A stretch of DNA of 64,000 bases from Nemopilema nomurai (Eukaryota > Cnidaria > Scyphozoa > Rhizostomeae > Rhizostomatidae). The notes beneath the pieces were generated by a model that worked only from the letters and a program-made list of their open reading frames with translations, did no database searches and had not been told where the DNA came from. The translations under genes and the position numbers were made by a program. Below are positions 1-13,379 of the stretch, piece after piece (the stretch's first letter is position 1; each line of letters starts with the position of its first letter). The stretch is taken from the NCBI GenBank assembly GCA_003864495.1, contig ML133428.1, forward strand, positions 2,733,009-2,797,008. Direction: 5' to 3'.

Positions 1-3000
1 CCTATTTCGAGAAAGGCGTTCTCACAAACGAGACAATGATCAGCAGCTAGCAAACATTGGTTTAGTGGAAAAATTCATTTATAATGTTGTCAGAAGGTTT
101 ACAAAGTAATCCAACGCTGCGTTCATGCTAGCTGACAGTACAGGAAGCATAATTCATATTCCTAGAAGCCAACTGAGTTGTCAAATATACCGTCGATATT
201 TCCGGGTGACGTCAGAGGCATGAAGAAATTCCACAATGCCTGGAAGAGGTAGATTGCTGTCTCGATGTAGAACTCTGGCAAGAAAGCAAATAGTTTCCCA
301 GTTCCTTGACAGACTGATATTGTACGGAGAACACATTTGAGAAGCCAGTGTAGGTCTTCTTGCTTTTCCTGGAAACAAAATACCACGGTAGATTCTATTC
401 TAGTGAGATTTTTTTAACAATGGATAAAATAAATTTCATTCCAATTTCATTTAAGGTTAGGACACAGGATACACAGTGATAACCACGATGTTGTAACTGT
501 TAAAGTGTTTATCCTGTTAAATATTCGCTTTTAATTATTTTTAAAGGTAGACTTTGGTCGGTAAAATTCAAGTTTCTTTACGCTGTCCTTACTCTTTTAC
601 TTGTAAGGTGGATAGTGCAACATTGGAGACAGTTTGTACCTTAGAAAAGATGACTGACTTCACCCATCCCATATGCCTGGCAACCTCCGTAGCTTCCGAT
701 GTGAAAACTTTCCTTGCACGCTCAAGCTGTTCCAGAACATCCTTTCTCTGGCAAGAGAATTAATATTACTATGATATAAAGCTAATAATGAAGAACTAAT
801 TTAGCCAAAATCATATACATGCAACGCTATGACAAATACAAACTAAAAACTCAACAGAACTTACGTTTTAAGTCTACAATGATAATTTTTGCAATTACTT
901 GGAAAGAAAACCCTTTTGCTTGCAATTTCAGTGTCATCAAAAGCGACATCATTTAAGATACAGGGACTTTTTTCAGCTAATATATGGCAAGCATTCACTC
1001 ACAGGTTATGATCCGTTTCTAATTAAACTTACAGAATTAATGAGAGTAAACCGCAAAACGATAAAATAGGAATATGCAGCAAAGAATTTCTAATGCAGTG
1101 CAATTTCATCAAGAAAATATCAGAGCAGGCCATCAAATGAATACTAACATCTTCTGGGCAGCGTTTTATTTTCTTCAGTGTTTCGATCAAAGCTTTTGAG
1201 TGCTCTCTCATCGTCTCTGTCACTCCGTGAACCTGGAGATGTAATTTTGAATAATAAGAAACGAGGTTCCAGATAGTCAATGGTTTACAGACAATTAAAA
1301 TGTATCTATTTCAGATAAATTAATTACAGTAAAATGAATAAAACTTGAAGTTCTGTACCACAAAACACATGTTCAAATACGTGACTGTTGAAATCCAAAT
1401 CAGTTAAAAAATACAGGAATATTATTGTATTCATGGTGATTGTTTTATAAAAATTGGCCGCGCCAAGCCATCTCAAGAACTTCGTAGCCACTTCAGACAA
1501 ACTAAGAATGGTTTTACATTCGTAAACATGGGCTTACACGTATTACATGCATTCGTTGATAGTAACAACATGCGTCCATACCTTGCTTAGTTGTCTGTGG
1601 ACAGCCGTGAAATACATGAGCACAATGGTGTCTAGCATCTCCACAAGCGTCTTGTCTAGCACCTCTGTTGCTGGCTGATTCGAAGCAGCTTGGCCAGAGG
1701 TCTGCGCACCGACGAGTGAGCTGATGGCAGAAGAAAAGCTGCTGCTCAGGCGGGAAATGGCGGAAGTTCCAACGACAGCTTTCAATTCATCTGAAATAGA
1801 ATTCATAGATGCATATCATTAGTGCTCCTTTCAGAAGCTCTTTGGCTTTATAATGCTGATATAACGATGGAATACAATACCAGATGCTCTGGATGCAATG
1901 AGATAATGACTTGATTTTACTTACCCCTGTGTGTCTTCTTCAAATGGGAGATAATACCACCGGCTCTGTCAAAATGAAGAATATCACAATAAGAAGCAAT
2001 AGATACAACAGAACTTAAAAAACATATCATTGCTCTCGGAAAGATACTTGAAACGCTGCCTAAATTTATCCAGGGACAAAGAGGGACTATCAACCGAAAA
2101 ACCGGTTCGAATTCTTATACTGAATTGATTTCTATCTTATAAAGCATGGGTTAATGGTTCTCCTAGCATCAGCTGTAAGACTTACTCTAATTAGAAAGCA
2201 TCTTTTCGCGAAAATGGATTCTTCACTCACCTTGCCAATTCGAAGTAATTCAAACTGTCATCGTAAAAGACATTTGAAGTGACATACGCTTCTGCAAACA
2301 AAAGAGAATAGTAATTAGTGACAACTTGCACAAAATACTCAGCTCAAGTTGTGAAAGCTGGGCTAGATTATTTCATTAATATTATTACTCTATTATACAA
2401 TTATGATATACAATAATACTATAATAAACCATAATGCATTCGCCAAACTTCTATGAACGATGGCAATTTCGTGTCGTAGGCTATTACATAGTGGTGATAT
2501 TTGCAACCAACCAGTGGTTGAAACAACCAGTGGTTGAAACAATCAGTGGTTAAAACAATCAGTGGTTGAAACAACCAGTGGTTGAAACAATCAGTGGTTA
2601 AAACAATCAGTGGTTAAAACAATCAGTGGTTGAAACAATCAGTGGTTGAATAAATCAGTGGTTGAAACAACCAGTGGTTGAAACAATCAGTGGTTAAAAC
2701 AACCAGTGGTTAAAACAACCAGTGATTGAAACAATCAGTGGTTGAAACAATCAATGGCTGAAACAGCCAGTGGTTGAAACAATCAGTGGTTGAAACGACT
2801 AGTGGTGATATTCGCAACCAACCAGTGGTTAAAACAACCAGTGGTTGAAACAATCAGTGGTTAAAACAACCAGTGGTTGAAACAATCAGTGGTTAAAACA
2901 ACCAGTGGTTGAAACAATCAGTGGTTGAAACGACTAGTGGTGATATTCGCAAACAACCAGTGGTTGAAACAACCAGTGGTTGAAACAATCAGTGGTTAAA

Positions 3001-6000
3001 ACAACCAGTGGTTGAAACAATCAGTGGTTGAAACAATCAGTGGTTGAAACAACAAGTGGCTGAAAGAACCGATGGTGACATAAACGAGGTCTCGATGAAG
3101 TGATTCTATGCTATAACGATCAACTGGCTGGCACTGGCTGTCGTTTCCCGTTGATGACTTACCTCCGACTTGTGTCGGTGTTGCTGTTTCTTTGATCCAC
3201 AGGTCCCAATGGTAATAGAATGCCTGAATCAGGCGATGCACAAAGCAGGTCATAACAGGTCCAGAACAGGCTTGCACTGGGTGGAGCTAAAGCAAAGAGG
3301 CAATTTGTTTATATCTTATCAGTTGAAACGTTAAACTTGAGTGTCAATCTTTTGCATGTTTCTAGCACGTTGTGTTGACAATAAACTGAATGACAAAATT
3401 TGAGCATTGAAAAACTATGAAACTGTGATAAACCATGTAAATGGATAATGTGTATCGTATCATATCGCATCATATTATATCATAAAATATTACATCATAT
3501 TATACATAATATCATATCACATCGAATCACATTAAATCACGTCGCATCATATCACATCATATCACATCATATCACATCATATTACATCATTTCATATCAT
3601 ATTATATCATATCATGTCATGTCATGTCATGTCATGTCATGTCATGTCATGTCATGTCATGTCATGTCATGTCATATCTAATACTGTTCTAGAATTTTTA
3701 CTCTGTAATAAAAATAAATCAAATAGTTGATTACATGGAATCATAAATACATATCATTACCTGAAGAAAAACAATCGTGATTAAAGGACATAACACTTAA
3801 ATGCAGTTTTACAAAATGAGGATTAACTGTAACATTTACTGATTGTGAAATTAGTTGCAATTGATTTTATTTTTAAAATGAAATAAATATCTAAAAATGC
3901 AACTTCATGAAAATGTCGAAGTTTGAGTCAAAGTATCTCACCGAATGAGCTGCCAAATGATATTCTTGTAAGATCTTGCGAATTTTCTCAATAAGAATCA
4001 CTCTCAGAGCCCTTGGATCCTATGAAAGAAATGAGTTGTTTAACAAAGAATCTCGCTAATGCCAGCAGACAAAGAAGTCCTATAACAAATGCAAGGTTAA
4101 CTAAGGATCACTGAGACTGTAAACATACAAAAGTAAAACAAGTAGGAAAATGAATAAATAAGCAAACATTGGACAGAAAAAGTCAAGGTATGGAATTGTT
4201 TGACTCACCCTACGAGACGACGTATCATCCATTTGCATGAGAATCTTACACATTTCCACTTGAATGTTTTCAAGAACTGGAAATGAAATAAATGATAATT
4301 TTGACCACAAATTAATAAAATCCTCACTAATTGAAAATCCTACGAAAACCGAAAGAGATCCAGGCAGTATCCAGAAAAAGTTTTCACATAGCTGTCATTT
4401 TTATAATTCAAACCTTTCTCATTATTAACTCAAAATAAAAATACTTTTTTACAATCACTTTCACTGTTTATGATAAAATTACTAATAAACCTTCCTCAAA
4501 GTTGACATTAAGAGAAAAAACCTTCCTTCTTCTGGACTCTGAAGCTAGGTTGATAATTATCCAAACAAAAAGAAAGCATGGCAAACAAAATACTTTATAA
4601 AAACAAATATTTTTGGAAGCAGTTTTAATGTCACGGATACCTGTCACTTTGTCTTGGATAGCTTTACATTCTTTGTCATACGAAGATTTCCGATCCTCGT
4701 ATTCTGGATCATCTGTATTCTGCAAAATCAATCGAAAATGTAGGACCAAACAAACTTAGCATTGTAAACTTAGAAAGGACCTAATGCCAATGGCTTGATT
4801 GAGGAAGCAACTTTGCTAGGAATGGAATGGTTTCACATAAAGAAAGGCAGAAACAGTGCTACTTTGGCGAAACATTTTTATTTCAAATGGTTTATTGGAA
4901 GTCGACTGCTTCTTTATTTGCCAGTGTTTTTTAGAGAATGGCGTCCTTTACCATTGGAAAAAAGAATACAAAAACCATCAAAGAAGAGTAAAAAGCAAGC
5001 AAAACTTTGGTGATTGATAACCACACCCACCTCCAGACCGTCCCACCAAACAACAGCAAATGCATCCTTGATGCCTCGGTCATCTGGCGGTCGAACGTGC
5101 AGCATGTACGGGAACTTATGGAATCTTTTTTGAGTTAAAGGAAACAACGAAATAGAACTTGCTGTAATCTGCAATCGAAGCAGAGGTTTGCAGGGCTTTG
5201 GGTATAACCTGCAGTGAAATAACAAAAAAGGAAGAAAACGGAGGAATCAGTTGGTAAGTAGCATAGCTTGTATTTATGTATTGTAACTTTTTAATCTAGT
5301 TTTCTTAATCTAAAAAAAGAAAAAAAAGTCTAGTTTTCTTAAGAATTAGCTTATCTCTCTCTATTCTTACCGTCAATATTCAAATTAATAAATAGCATAA
5401 AGTGTGATTAAGCTTTGCACAGTATAACGTAAAATGATACTAATCACTACTGTTATTTTTTCACAAGATGCAATTGGCAATCTTATGAGAGCTTTACTAT
5501 TAAGTGCTTGCAATTAACTCTGCATTTGTGCAAGCCTGGGAATGGCATGCCTGTGGGCATTAAGACAGTGCGTGTCTGATACATACCATGCGCTTCTAAA
5601 TGGCAATGAAGCAGATAAAGAAAGCAACAACAACAAACAACTCAAATGAGAGAGGATACTGTGAACTGGACAGCCATAGCCTGCACGTTGGCTCGTGACG
5701 TAATAACTCCAATGCCACAACGAGGTAGTTGAGCTGAAACAAGAAATCAGGGAAACTCAGAACGAGGTTCTAATCGACACTGCAATTACACCGTACAATC
5801 AGAGACATTTCATATTTCTGACATCAACAAAAATTATTTCCTGGATCATTGTAGCTTAATACTCAAAATATTTTTCAAATTGATTGAAAATGCTGCTTAT
5901 ATGGAATTCATGTAAATGCACATCAATAAATTATATATTTGTGACCAGCTTGCCACTAAGAAAAGCAAAGGTATCAACAAAATTTTGTATTTCTTAACAA

Positions 6001-9000
6001 GTGAACATCCCTTTATCGAACCTGTTTCTGGTAGCTCGATTCCACGGGACCAAACCAGTACCCTTTGACTAGAGACCAAATCAGGGACTCGAATATGGCT
6101 TGAATTTCAAAATCCTGAAACATTAGTTTTCTCAGTTAAGATAACATGGAAACAAGGTGATGAATATTAAACACAAGTAGGTAGGTGGATAGTTTACTCC
6201 TCTGGAAACAATTTGCGATGAGCACGCAAGACATGAGCAATTTCTGGTTTGAGCTTTTATCGAAGAAAAGTGCGATTAATACTAACTTCCAGACATGCCC
6301 ACATGTATTCAAGTAGATTCTTCACTCCCTCTTGGATATCAAAAGGCTTTTCGAGGTTGCAGGACTTAAGCAGAGCTGGAATCAAATGACTGTCAACAAT
6401 GAAGGGATCCATCTGAAAGAAAAAGGTTTGCAAAATATAAACCATGATTTAATGGTCATTGCAAGAGGGATTCAATGGCATTTGCCTTTTTACTTGGGAT
6501 CCAAGTTTGCCGGTTCTAAACATGTCACCGTTCCCCCAGCATTCCCCCAATAAAACAGATGCAATCTCTACATATTCTATCTGTAACAAGGCCATTTGTT
6601 CGTTTATTCACATTGACTTTCAAGTTTTCAACAGAGCGATAAATAAAAGCTTTAAGTACTTTGAAGGCACATTTACCTTCCGGTACACAACATGTACCAC
6701 TACAAGAGGACAACAGTGGGTCGTTTACTTTTATCTAATTTACCAGACTGATTCCTTGCAAAATATTCCTCATCATAGGATCATTGCAATATCGCCATAG
6801 CAACCTTACCATGAGTGGAGCTAGCTGCTCAAAGATGTGAGCAGCTGTCAGAAACGAGGCTGTATCTGATTTGCTAGAAAGTTCTGTTGTGTTCGGCACT
6901 CTGTTTGGCTGCAGGGAAACAAGGTAACAAAATCGCTTGAGAAATATAAAATCAACAGAAAAAATTACAACATTCTGCCAACTTCGAAAATTTTTTTCTT
7001 CTCATTTCTATTCTTTTCTTGTTTCTCTCAAAACAGTATCGATAGAATACAATATTTGACCGATGTGCTTTGAAAGAGAACTCCTGAATTACAGCTTTAT
7101 GGGGACAAACCGATACCTCTAAGAAATGAGTGGAGAATGCCCGTATGAACAAACATTATACGTTCTCTGGCAGCTTCAGTAAAAGTGGCATCAGAAAAAC
7201 CAAGAATGCATTGCAATCCATGAATGTTAGTTTGAATATCCAGTATAAATAGACACATAAGAGAACAAAGGTACTAATAATGAACAAAGTCCTATCTAGG
7301 AGTGAGCAAAGTTCATGCTAAATGAACAAAGTTCACGCTAGAAGTGAGCAAAGGTCATGCTAGAGGTGAGCAAAGGTCATTCTAGATAAACAAAGTTCAC
7401 GCTAGAAGTGAGCAAAGGTCATGCTAGAAGTGAGCAAAGGTCATGCTAGGTGAACAAAGTTCAAGCTAAAAGTTAATTAAGGTCATCCTAAATAAACTCT
7501 CTTGACACCCTACCGGTGGTAGAAGTCTGTCCAAACACTTGAACAAGTCATTTGCTTTGTTATTTTCGCAAATAGGCGGGTCTTGAATCGGTTTAAAGCC
7601 ATCAACAGGATACCTGGGGGAACATGGGTTGCGTTGATAATTAGAAAACTAACTATAAAAGGCTCGAAAGAGATTTGAAAAACTCTAAATTGGACCCTTT
7701 AATCGAGCACTATGATTGATCAGTTACTAAGTAGAACCAGCTAATTTCTATAAATTTCAATAAGATTATATTAGATAAATTAGGTATACAGCATATTTCT
7801 CAGCTGACCATGGTTAGAAAAGCCCACGAAAAATGGTGCTAGAACACAGAGCGAAAAGACCTGAAAGAATTACGACTGAATTTATTAAACAAGACCACTA
7901 CAGTATTTAATGTCAGAAAAAGATTCTTCTGATTATTCCATTGTGTAATATGGTTTGCTAAGAATGACATCATTCGCTGATCACTATTCAGACACAAACT
8001 ATTAGCAGCCTTTTGAGTTACTTAAAAATGTGCAAGATACCTGAATGGTGTTCCCCCGAAATTTAGCTGAACCACTTCTGCAAATGACAAACTAATAGCA
8101 GGGAAATAGGCGTATCCTTTTCCACGGCGAATGTCCTTGAAAGCCACCCCAAGAGAATGGCCATTTCTGAAAATAAGAACCAACATCATATTTCAATGGG
8201 CAAAACGAAGGTTGGCAGCAACACAAAACTGCTGTCCCATCATTAATATTTTGCAATGGCACTTCAATAAGTCACAGAAAATCACTACAAATTATAAAAC
8301 TTTTATAGAAAATGGAACAGTCATGCAAGGACGACTGCAGAGATCCTCTGCCCAAATGCAATCACTAGAGCTACAATGTATAGATTTAAGGTATTCTGGA
8401 AATTGACAAGAAACAAATTACCTTGAATAGGATATAGAACCCTCATCCATATCAATGCAGACTCCAATTATGTCTCCAGCCATCCACTCCTGTAAAAAAT
8501 ATTAACTGGCTTCAGTTTTCTCTGACCATGAAGGGACTTCCACTTCCATTAGAATCTAATACGTAGCTGTCCCACATATCTGCTCTAAAAATCAAAGGCC
8601 ATAAAAACCAAGCCAAGGTTTGAAGAATTTTAATGATAAACTCTACACTTATGAATGGCACTATGTTTTAATACACCTACTCTTTTGTGATTTTGTAGAC
8701 CATCAATAACAGATCAATAAAGAATTATATCAATAAAGCAAAAAATGCAGAGGATATGTTTTAACTGCCTTAAAACCACAAAATCACTATAGTAAAAGAA
8801 CAGAAACTGCAGCAGATGAGAGAGTTTTGGAGAAATCTCTTTCTGGTGAGATTAAACCAAGAAGAAGCTAATTCTAATGAAGCATTCTTCTGTCTTACCT
8901 CTCCATACTTTCCAGTTGCAACATTCCATTTTCTAACTCTATGACCATCATAAGCATAGGAATCGGGTGTGTCGCCAACACCTTCCTAAAAGAATGATGA

Positions 9001-11058
9001 AAATAATAATATTTGTTTAAAAAGATGTTGTTTTATTCAATAAGGGGACATAACTGTATGTAAAGGAAATAGAAATGAACATTTTTCATCCTTCCAATTT
9101 GGTCTACATAACAAAAAATTTATACACTGTGATAAATCGCAAAAGTAGGTTACTTCTCATTGAAATTGTCCTATCCTAGCGCTACTATTAAATGCCCGGG
9201 GCATTTTCACTCTTCCTAGGCAATAGGTTTATAAAAACATCTAATTGTGATTGCACTTAGCGTGAGAGTAACAACTAAATAAGTCTGGTTCCAGAAGTAT
9301 AATTCTAATAAACAAAGAGCACTTTGACATTTTCATGGGATTGGAAGTAATGTATATTATATGAATAATGGAGTGATACCTCATTGGTAAACTTGCATTT
9401 CATAGTTGCCCAGCCAAGTTGCATTATGCCTTTTGAACCAAGAAGCACCTCATACATCCATTGGCCTAGATAAAGAAAAGCATATTCTTTATATATCCAT
9501 CAAATGCAATGGTGTGCAAATATAATTCCTATGCACAAGCATTTAAGATCAATAGAGAATCAGAAAAACTAAAAACAAAAAATAGAGAAAGCAACCATTA
9601 AGCAGGAGGACCTTGAGATCTATATTCCTGACTTTCACCCTCACTATATCTACAAGGGGTAGTATGAACTCACAATAATTTAAAGGTATACAATTTTCTG
9701 AAAAGCTGCATGTCAAACGAAATAAGATTGAAATGATTAATCTATCATCAATCCAACTTGGAAAAAGAAAACCATCCCAAGAAAGATAATCCAAATATGG
9801 CCTTTCAAATCCTAAGGTGTTATCTTGGTTAACTCTTTCAAAGATTTGAGTTCAATGAAAACCATTAAAACTTAATTACAGAAATTGATTTGTTTTAAAA
9901 TTCCCATAATAAAAAATATGTGAAAAGATACAAGTACCTCTACAAACACAGACATTAGCCCGGATGCTGCTGAAGTTGCTTTGGCTCTCAATCTAATGAA
10001 AAATTAGTTTGAACAAATAAAAAGCTCGATCACTAACAGCTGTATTCTGGGAGAACTGCAAATAAAGCCACTGAAATTTCTCTTTCCTAAAAATCTGCAA
10101 ACATTCTATTGGAGACTTGATTAAAAAAGAGTGTTATGAATATACACAATATTGATAAACTTTATTCGTTTTACTTGTGATATTTTGGTGCCTTATTCCC
10201 ACAAAGGCAAGTATTTGGAGCACAAACAATGATTTGAAGACAAATGACACGCAATGAAGTATTCTTTGCACAAGGACTATCTATTTTCCTTGTTTTGATG
10301 CCTTCTGTTTATTTGTACCTCAATTCTCTCCTTTTCAATCCTCATGTTTCCACATTGACTGGTGGGATCAACAACAACAACTTCACTTCCAATCCGCCCA
10401 TCCTGCAAAGCCTTTTGTTCAGGGTCTAGAACTAGAAATAAAAGGGGCAAACAAATATCAAATGAATGGACATATCCATGGATTTATGTGAACTTGGATG
10501 GAATCATTTTTGGGGGGTATTCACAATTAAATGCTGACAGGATTAAGGAAAAGTTTGAAAACTTCAAGTAGTTCTGTTTGCAGTTGACTTTGAATTAAAA
10601 ATTTTAGAAATAGATCTACAACTATGGCCTACAAATAGAAAAACTTGCTAGCAAAATGCAAAATGTGTTAACACAAAATGTTGCATACCATGCCTTTCTT
10701 GAATTTCATGAAGAGCAAGCATTTGCTTCAAATTCTCTTGCAAGTTGGAAAAGTTTATTTCAGTTCTGCAGGGCAAAAAACAAGTCAAATTATTTTTAAT
10801 TTTTATATGAAGTTTATCTAAATAAAACACTACCTTTGTGGCAAAAAATGTAGAGGCAACTATTTTATTCAAGATAAACCCCAAACTCAAGGAACTCAAA
10901 GCAAAAAGTAAATTAAATTCCAAATGTCTAACAATTCCATTAATATTTGAGAACACAGCAATTAAATGAATAATAACAAACCCATACCGTGAAGATGCTA
11001 GGGGGACATCACTTTCCGCAGTTGGAAAAATCCTAGCCAAGAAGTCTTCTGTAGACAT
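1..11058 (-). CDS. RNF123: RNF123/KPC1-like E3 ubiquitin ligase, N-terminal 24 exons (3' end outside window)
   Basis: In vertebrates RNF123 is the catalytic subunit of the cytoplasmic KPC ubiquitin ligase (p27 and NF-kB p105 turnover). Exons read (high..low): 11058-10988, 10765-10689, 10431-10319, 9992-9938, 9465-9380, 8985-8899, 8489-8422, 8166-8041, 7613-7514, 908-810 of the 6 kb block (6908-6810), 6412-6287, 6114-6022, 5733-5642, 5208-5031, 4719-4641, 4276-4209, 4019-3942, 3286-3163, 2291-2231, 1965-1925, 1790-1582, 1232-1149, 747-640, 368-about 191. All junctions are GT-AG and phases agree. Start ATG precedes [10 protein letters not shown], matching the human N-terminal helix. Exons 3-9 encode a SPRY domain ([73 protein letters not shown]). 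Later exons match human blocks such as [28 protein letters not shown] and [14 protein letters not shown]. About 800 codons are present; the C-terminal RING lies left of base 1. The low edge of the last exon is uncertain. Confidence 0.95.
1345..1375 (+). repeat. Short fragment resembling the 34 kb hairpin-repeat flank
   Basis: About 30 bases (GAAGTTCTGTACCACAAAAC and onward) resemble the segment that follows the hairpin at 34,036 and recurs at 43.3 and 55.9 kb. It lies in an RNF123 intron. Too short to be certain of common origin. Confidence 0.35.
2505..3070. repeat. 16-bp minisatellite with higher-order units, in an RNF123 intron
   Basis: About 35 imperfect copies of AAACAATCAGTGGTTG, varying as CAACC/CAATC and GGTTG/GGTTA. 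A distinct spacer reading CTAGTGGTGATATTCGCAA, or close to it, recurs near 2490, 2797 and 2930, dividing the array into larger blocks. It sits between the exons ending at 3163 and starting at 2291, so it is removed by splicing. Confidence 0.95.
3455..3675. repeat. Pentanucleotide array ATCAT/TCATG
   Basis: Irregular ATCAT-type pentamers run into about 12 perfect TCATG units at 3612-3675. Located in the RNF123 intron upstream of the exon starting at 3286. Confidence 0.93.
7280..7485. repeat. Irregular ~20-bp tandem repeat
   Basis: Repeated GTGAGCAAAGGTCATGCTAG with variants GAACAAAGTTCACGCTAG, roughly nine to ten copies, just downstream of an RNF123 exon donor at 7514 and therefore intronic. 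Confidence 0.9.
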
Positions 11059-13379
11059 CCTCAATCCTTTGGCAAAAAATTAGTTTAGATGACGTTTAAT
11101 GATGGTAGATGTAAATGAAGAAAGTTTCTGGCCTGTGCGTTACACTCTGAAATGACTTTTTATGACGAAATACAGCGATAACTACTAGTTAAAATACTCT
11201 GGGAGTTGCTAAAGTTGCCAGTCTGTGAAATTAGTGTTCAATATTGCAATATAAGCTAAGCTTGGCGGCTCTATCAACTGGCAAAAAAGTGTCTTCCCCT
11301 TAACGAAATCGTCTTCACAGGTGAATTTTTGAGGTGGTTCCTTTTTAAAACACTGTCATTTTAGATGCTTCCCGTTCTGAAGGGAATTGGCCTTATGGGG
11401 CTAAAAAAATATTGGACAAATTCAAGTATTGAAAATAGATAAAACAAGAGCAATACCCGTGGCTTATCAAATATTGGACGCTAACCCTTTTATTAGGCTT
11501 TAAAGCTACCTTTATTAAATACTCACAGCTTCACGCAAGCGACGTTCTTTGTTATCGCTATACCAGTTTCCAATCAAGTATTCCTAACGTCTAGAAACTT
11601 TTATCCATCACACAAACAATCGAAAAGAAGCACCATCAATGTTCAATCTCGTATCCAAATCGAGGCTGCAGGAACCTGACTCTTCCGGCCTTCAAACAAG
11701 AAAGAACAAAATGCGGGTTTCTCTATAAGATTACGGAAAATTGAAGACTCGTGACAGTAAAAGGATAAACGCTTAAAAAATCCCTGATTACTTGAATATT
11801 TCACCAAATGCTGGAAGACTTTGTAAACAGAATTTAGAAATTTCTCAGGTGTATCAAAAATTGAAATATTTTTTGTGGAATTTAATCACACCACTTTAGT
11901 TGACATATCGAATGAGTGACACTCAACTTTTGCCCTTATATTTCGGATTTGAATTCTTAAAAAAAAAATCTTTTCAAACATCAAACACAATAATTCTCTG
12001 CCTGTCGAGCTAAAAGTCGCAAATTTAATATCATTGAGAGAGAACCACAAAAAGCGGACTACTACTTGAAGAACCTTTCAAGTTTCTCTTTGAAAAACAT
12101 TAAATAATTTTCATCGCTATATACTCACAATAAAAAGCTTCTAACAATTATTCTGTGCATATCACTCTTGCTCATTGCATCAAAATAGTTTCTGTTTGAA
12201 ATAATAGACATATTTCTTTGACAAAAAGAGTCACTCAGAAGAATTATTTCACCAAAACATAGGAATAGCAGAAAGCGCATCCTACTTATTAGGCTTACAT
12301 AACAAAATACAAGGGCTGCTAGATATTCAACTTGCATTAGAATTCTAGGTTTCAAAAATGCCGTGAAATGCAATTATCTGTTGGTTGCCTATCGTCTTGA
12401 CAGGATGCCGTGATCTCTACTGAAAAAAGAACCTTCAAGTTTCGCCTCAAGGCTAGCTTGTTGAATATCGACCGGAGCTGCTAAGCGTCAAATTTGCCAG
12501 ACTAAGTTTTGGAGACGAAAGACGACAGTCGCAATGAATGTGATTATGTTTTGTTGAGAAAAACAAATGTTTATGTACAAGATCACCGTTGTAGATGAGT
12601 TTATTGGCCTAAACGCCAATTTAACAACGAAATAGTTATTCCTGCCTGGCACAGATGAATATTATCTATTTATTCCGGATTCTCAAGAGCAACGGTGATT
12701 GACAGACGAAATATTTATAAAACAAGCAACAGTATCGCTTTTATGAAAAGACCATTTGCTTCCTTGACAAGTGTGCGAACCCTTGTCCCATGACGCAATT
12801 AGATTGACATGAAATTAGGGGGCTACCCACTGTCAAAATCTAAGGCTAATAGCTAGGAAAAACCTAGCTGAGAATTATAAACTTCAAGGGGCAATACTGT
12901 CAGAAACTTTCTTGTCTACTCTTTGACAACGATAAATTAGCATACATGCACTATTTTGCGGACTACATAAATTAACTTACATCACAAATCTAAAGCAGAG
13001 TAAAAATTTGACAATGTACACAGAGGAATGCCATCTATTCGAATATCTCATGGAACCCAGGCTCCTCGTTCGTGGAGAAATCCTCCAAACCATCAGGGGG
13101 TTGGGGACGAGGGGGGTCAGCAACAAAGAGCTGATAAGAAAATTTATTACTACGAAAATTGCTCTTAAAGGTTTCTTTGAAAATTCACAACAAAACTAAA
13201 GCACGAGAAACATTATTAATTTACTGGTTGCGAGAGAAAAAAACCAGTTTGTACAAGTACGTATTCAATAAAGTTTGTGTAAAGTGCAGACCACCCGTCC
13301 ACACCAAAATGAGAAAAACTCTCTTATGATATATTAACAATCATCTTCATCCCATAAAAAAGCTAATTTCCCCGAAAAA
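11059..13379. other. Intergenic: RNF123 upstream region and ATXN7 3' region
   Basis: Between the RNF123 start codon and the ATXN7 stop codon. No open frame here has matching splice sites or a recognisable protein. It should hold the RNF123 promoter and 5'UTR (right of 11058) and the ATXN7 3'UTR (left of 13380). No clear promoter motif was identified. Confidence 0.7.
13143..13148 (-). promoter_or_regulatory. Candidate ATXN7 polyadenylation signal
   Basis: AATAAA on the minus strand, about 230 bases past the ATXN7 stop codon. Position and sequence fit a poly(A) signal; no transcript evidence is available. Confidence 0.45.

Noticed and set aside
2100..2112. GGTTCGAATTC resembling a tRNA B box
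   Set aside because: No A box, acceptor stem or anticodon stem could be found around it.
2505..3070. Regular short repeats that might suggest a CRISPR-like array
   Set aside because: Units are contiguous with no unique spacers, and the genome is eukaryotic; this is a minisatellite.
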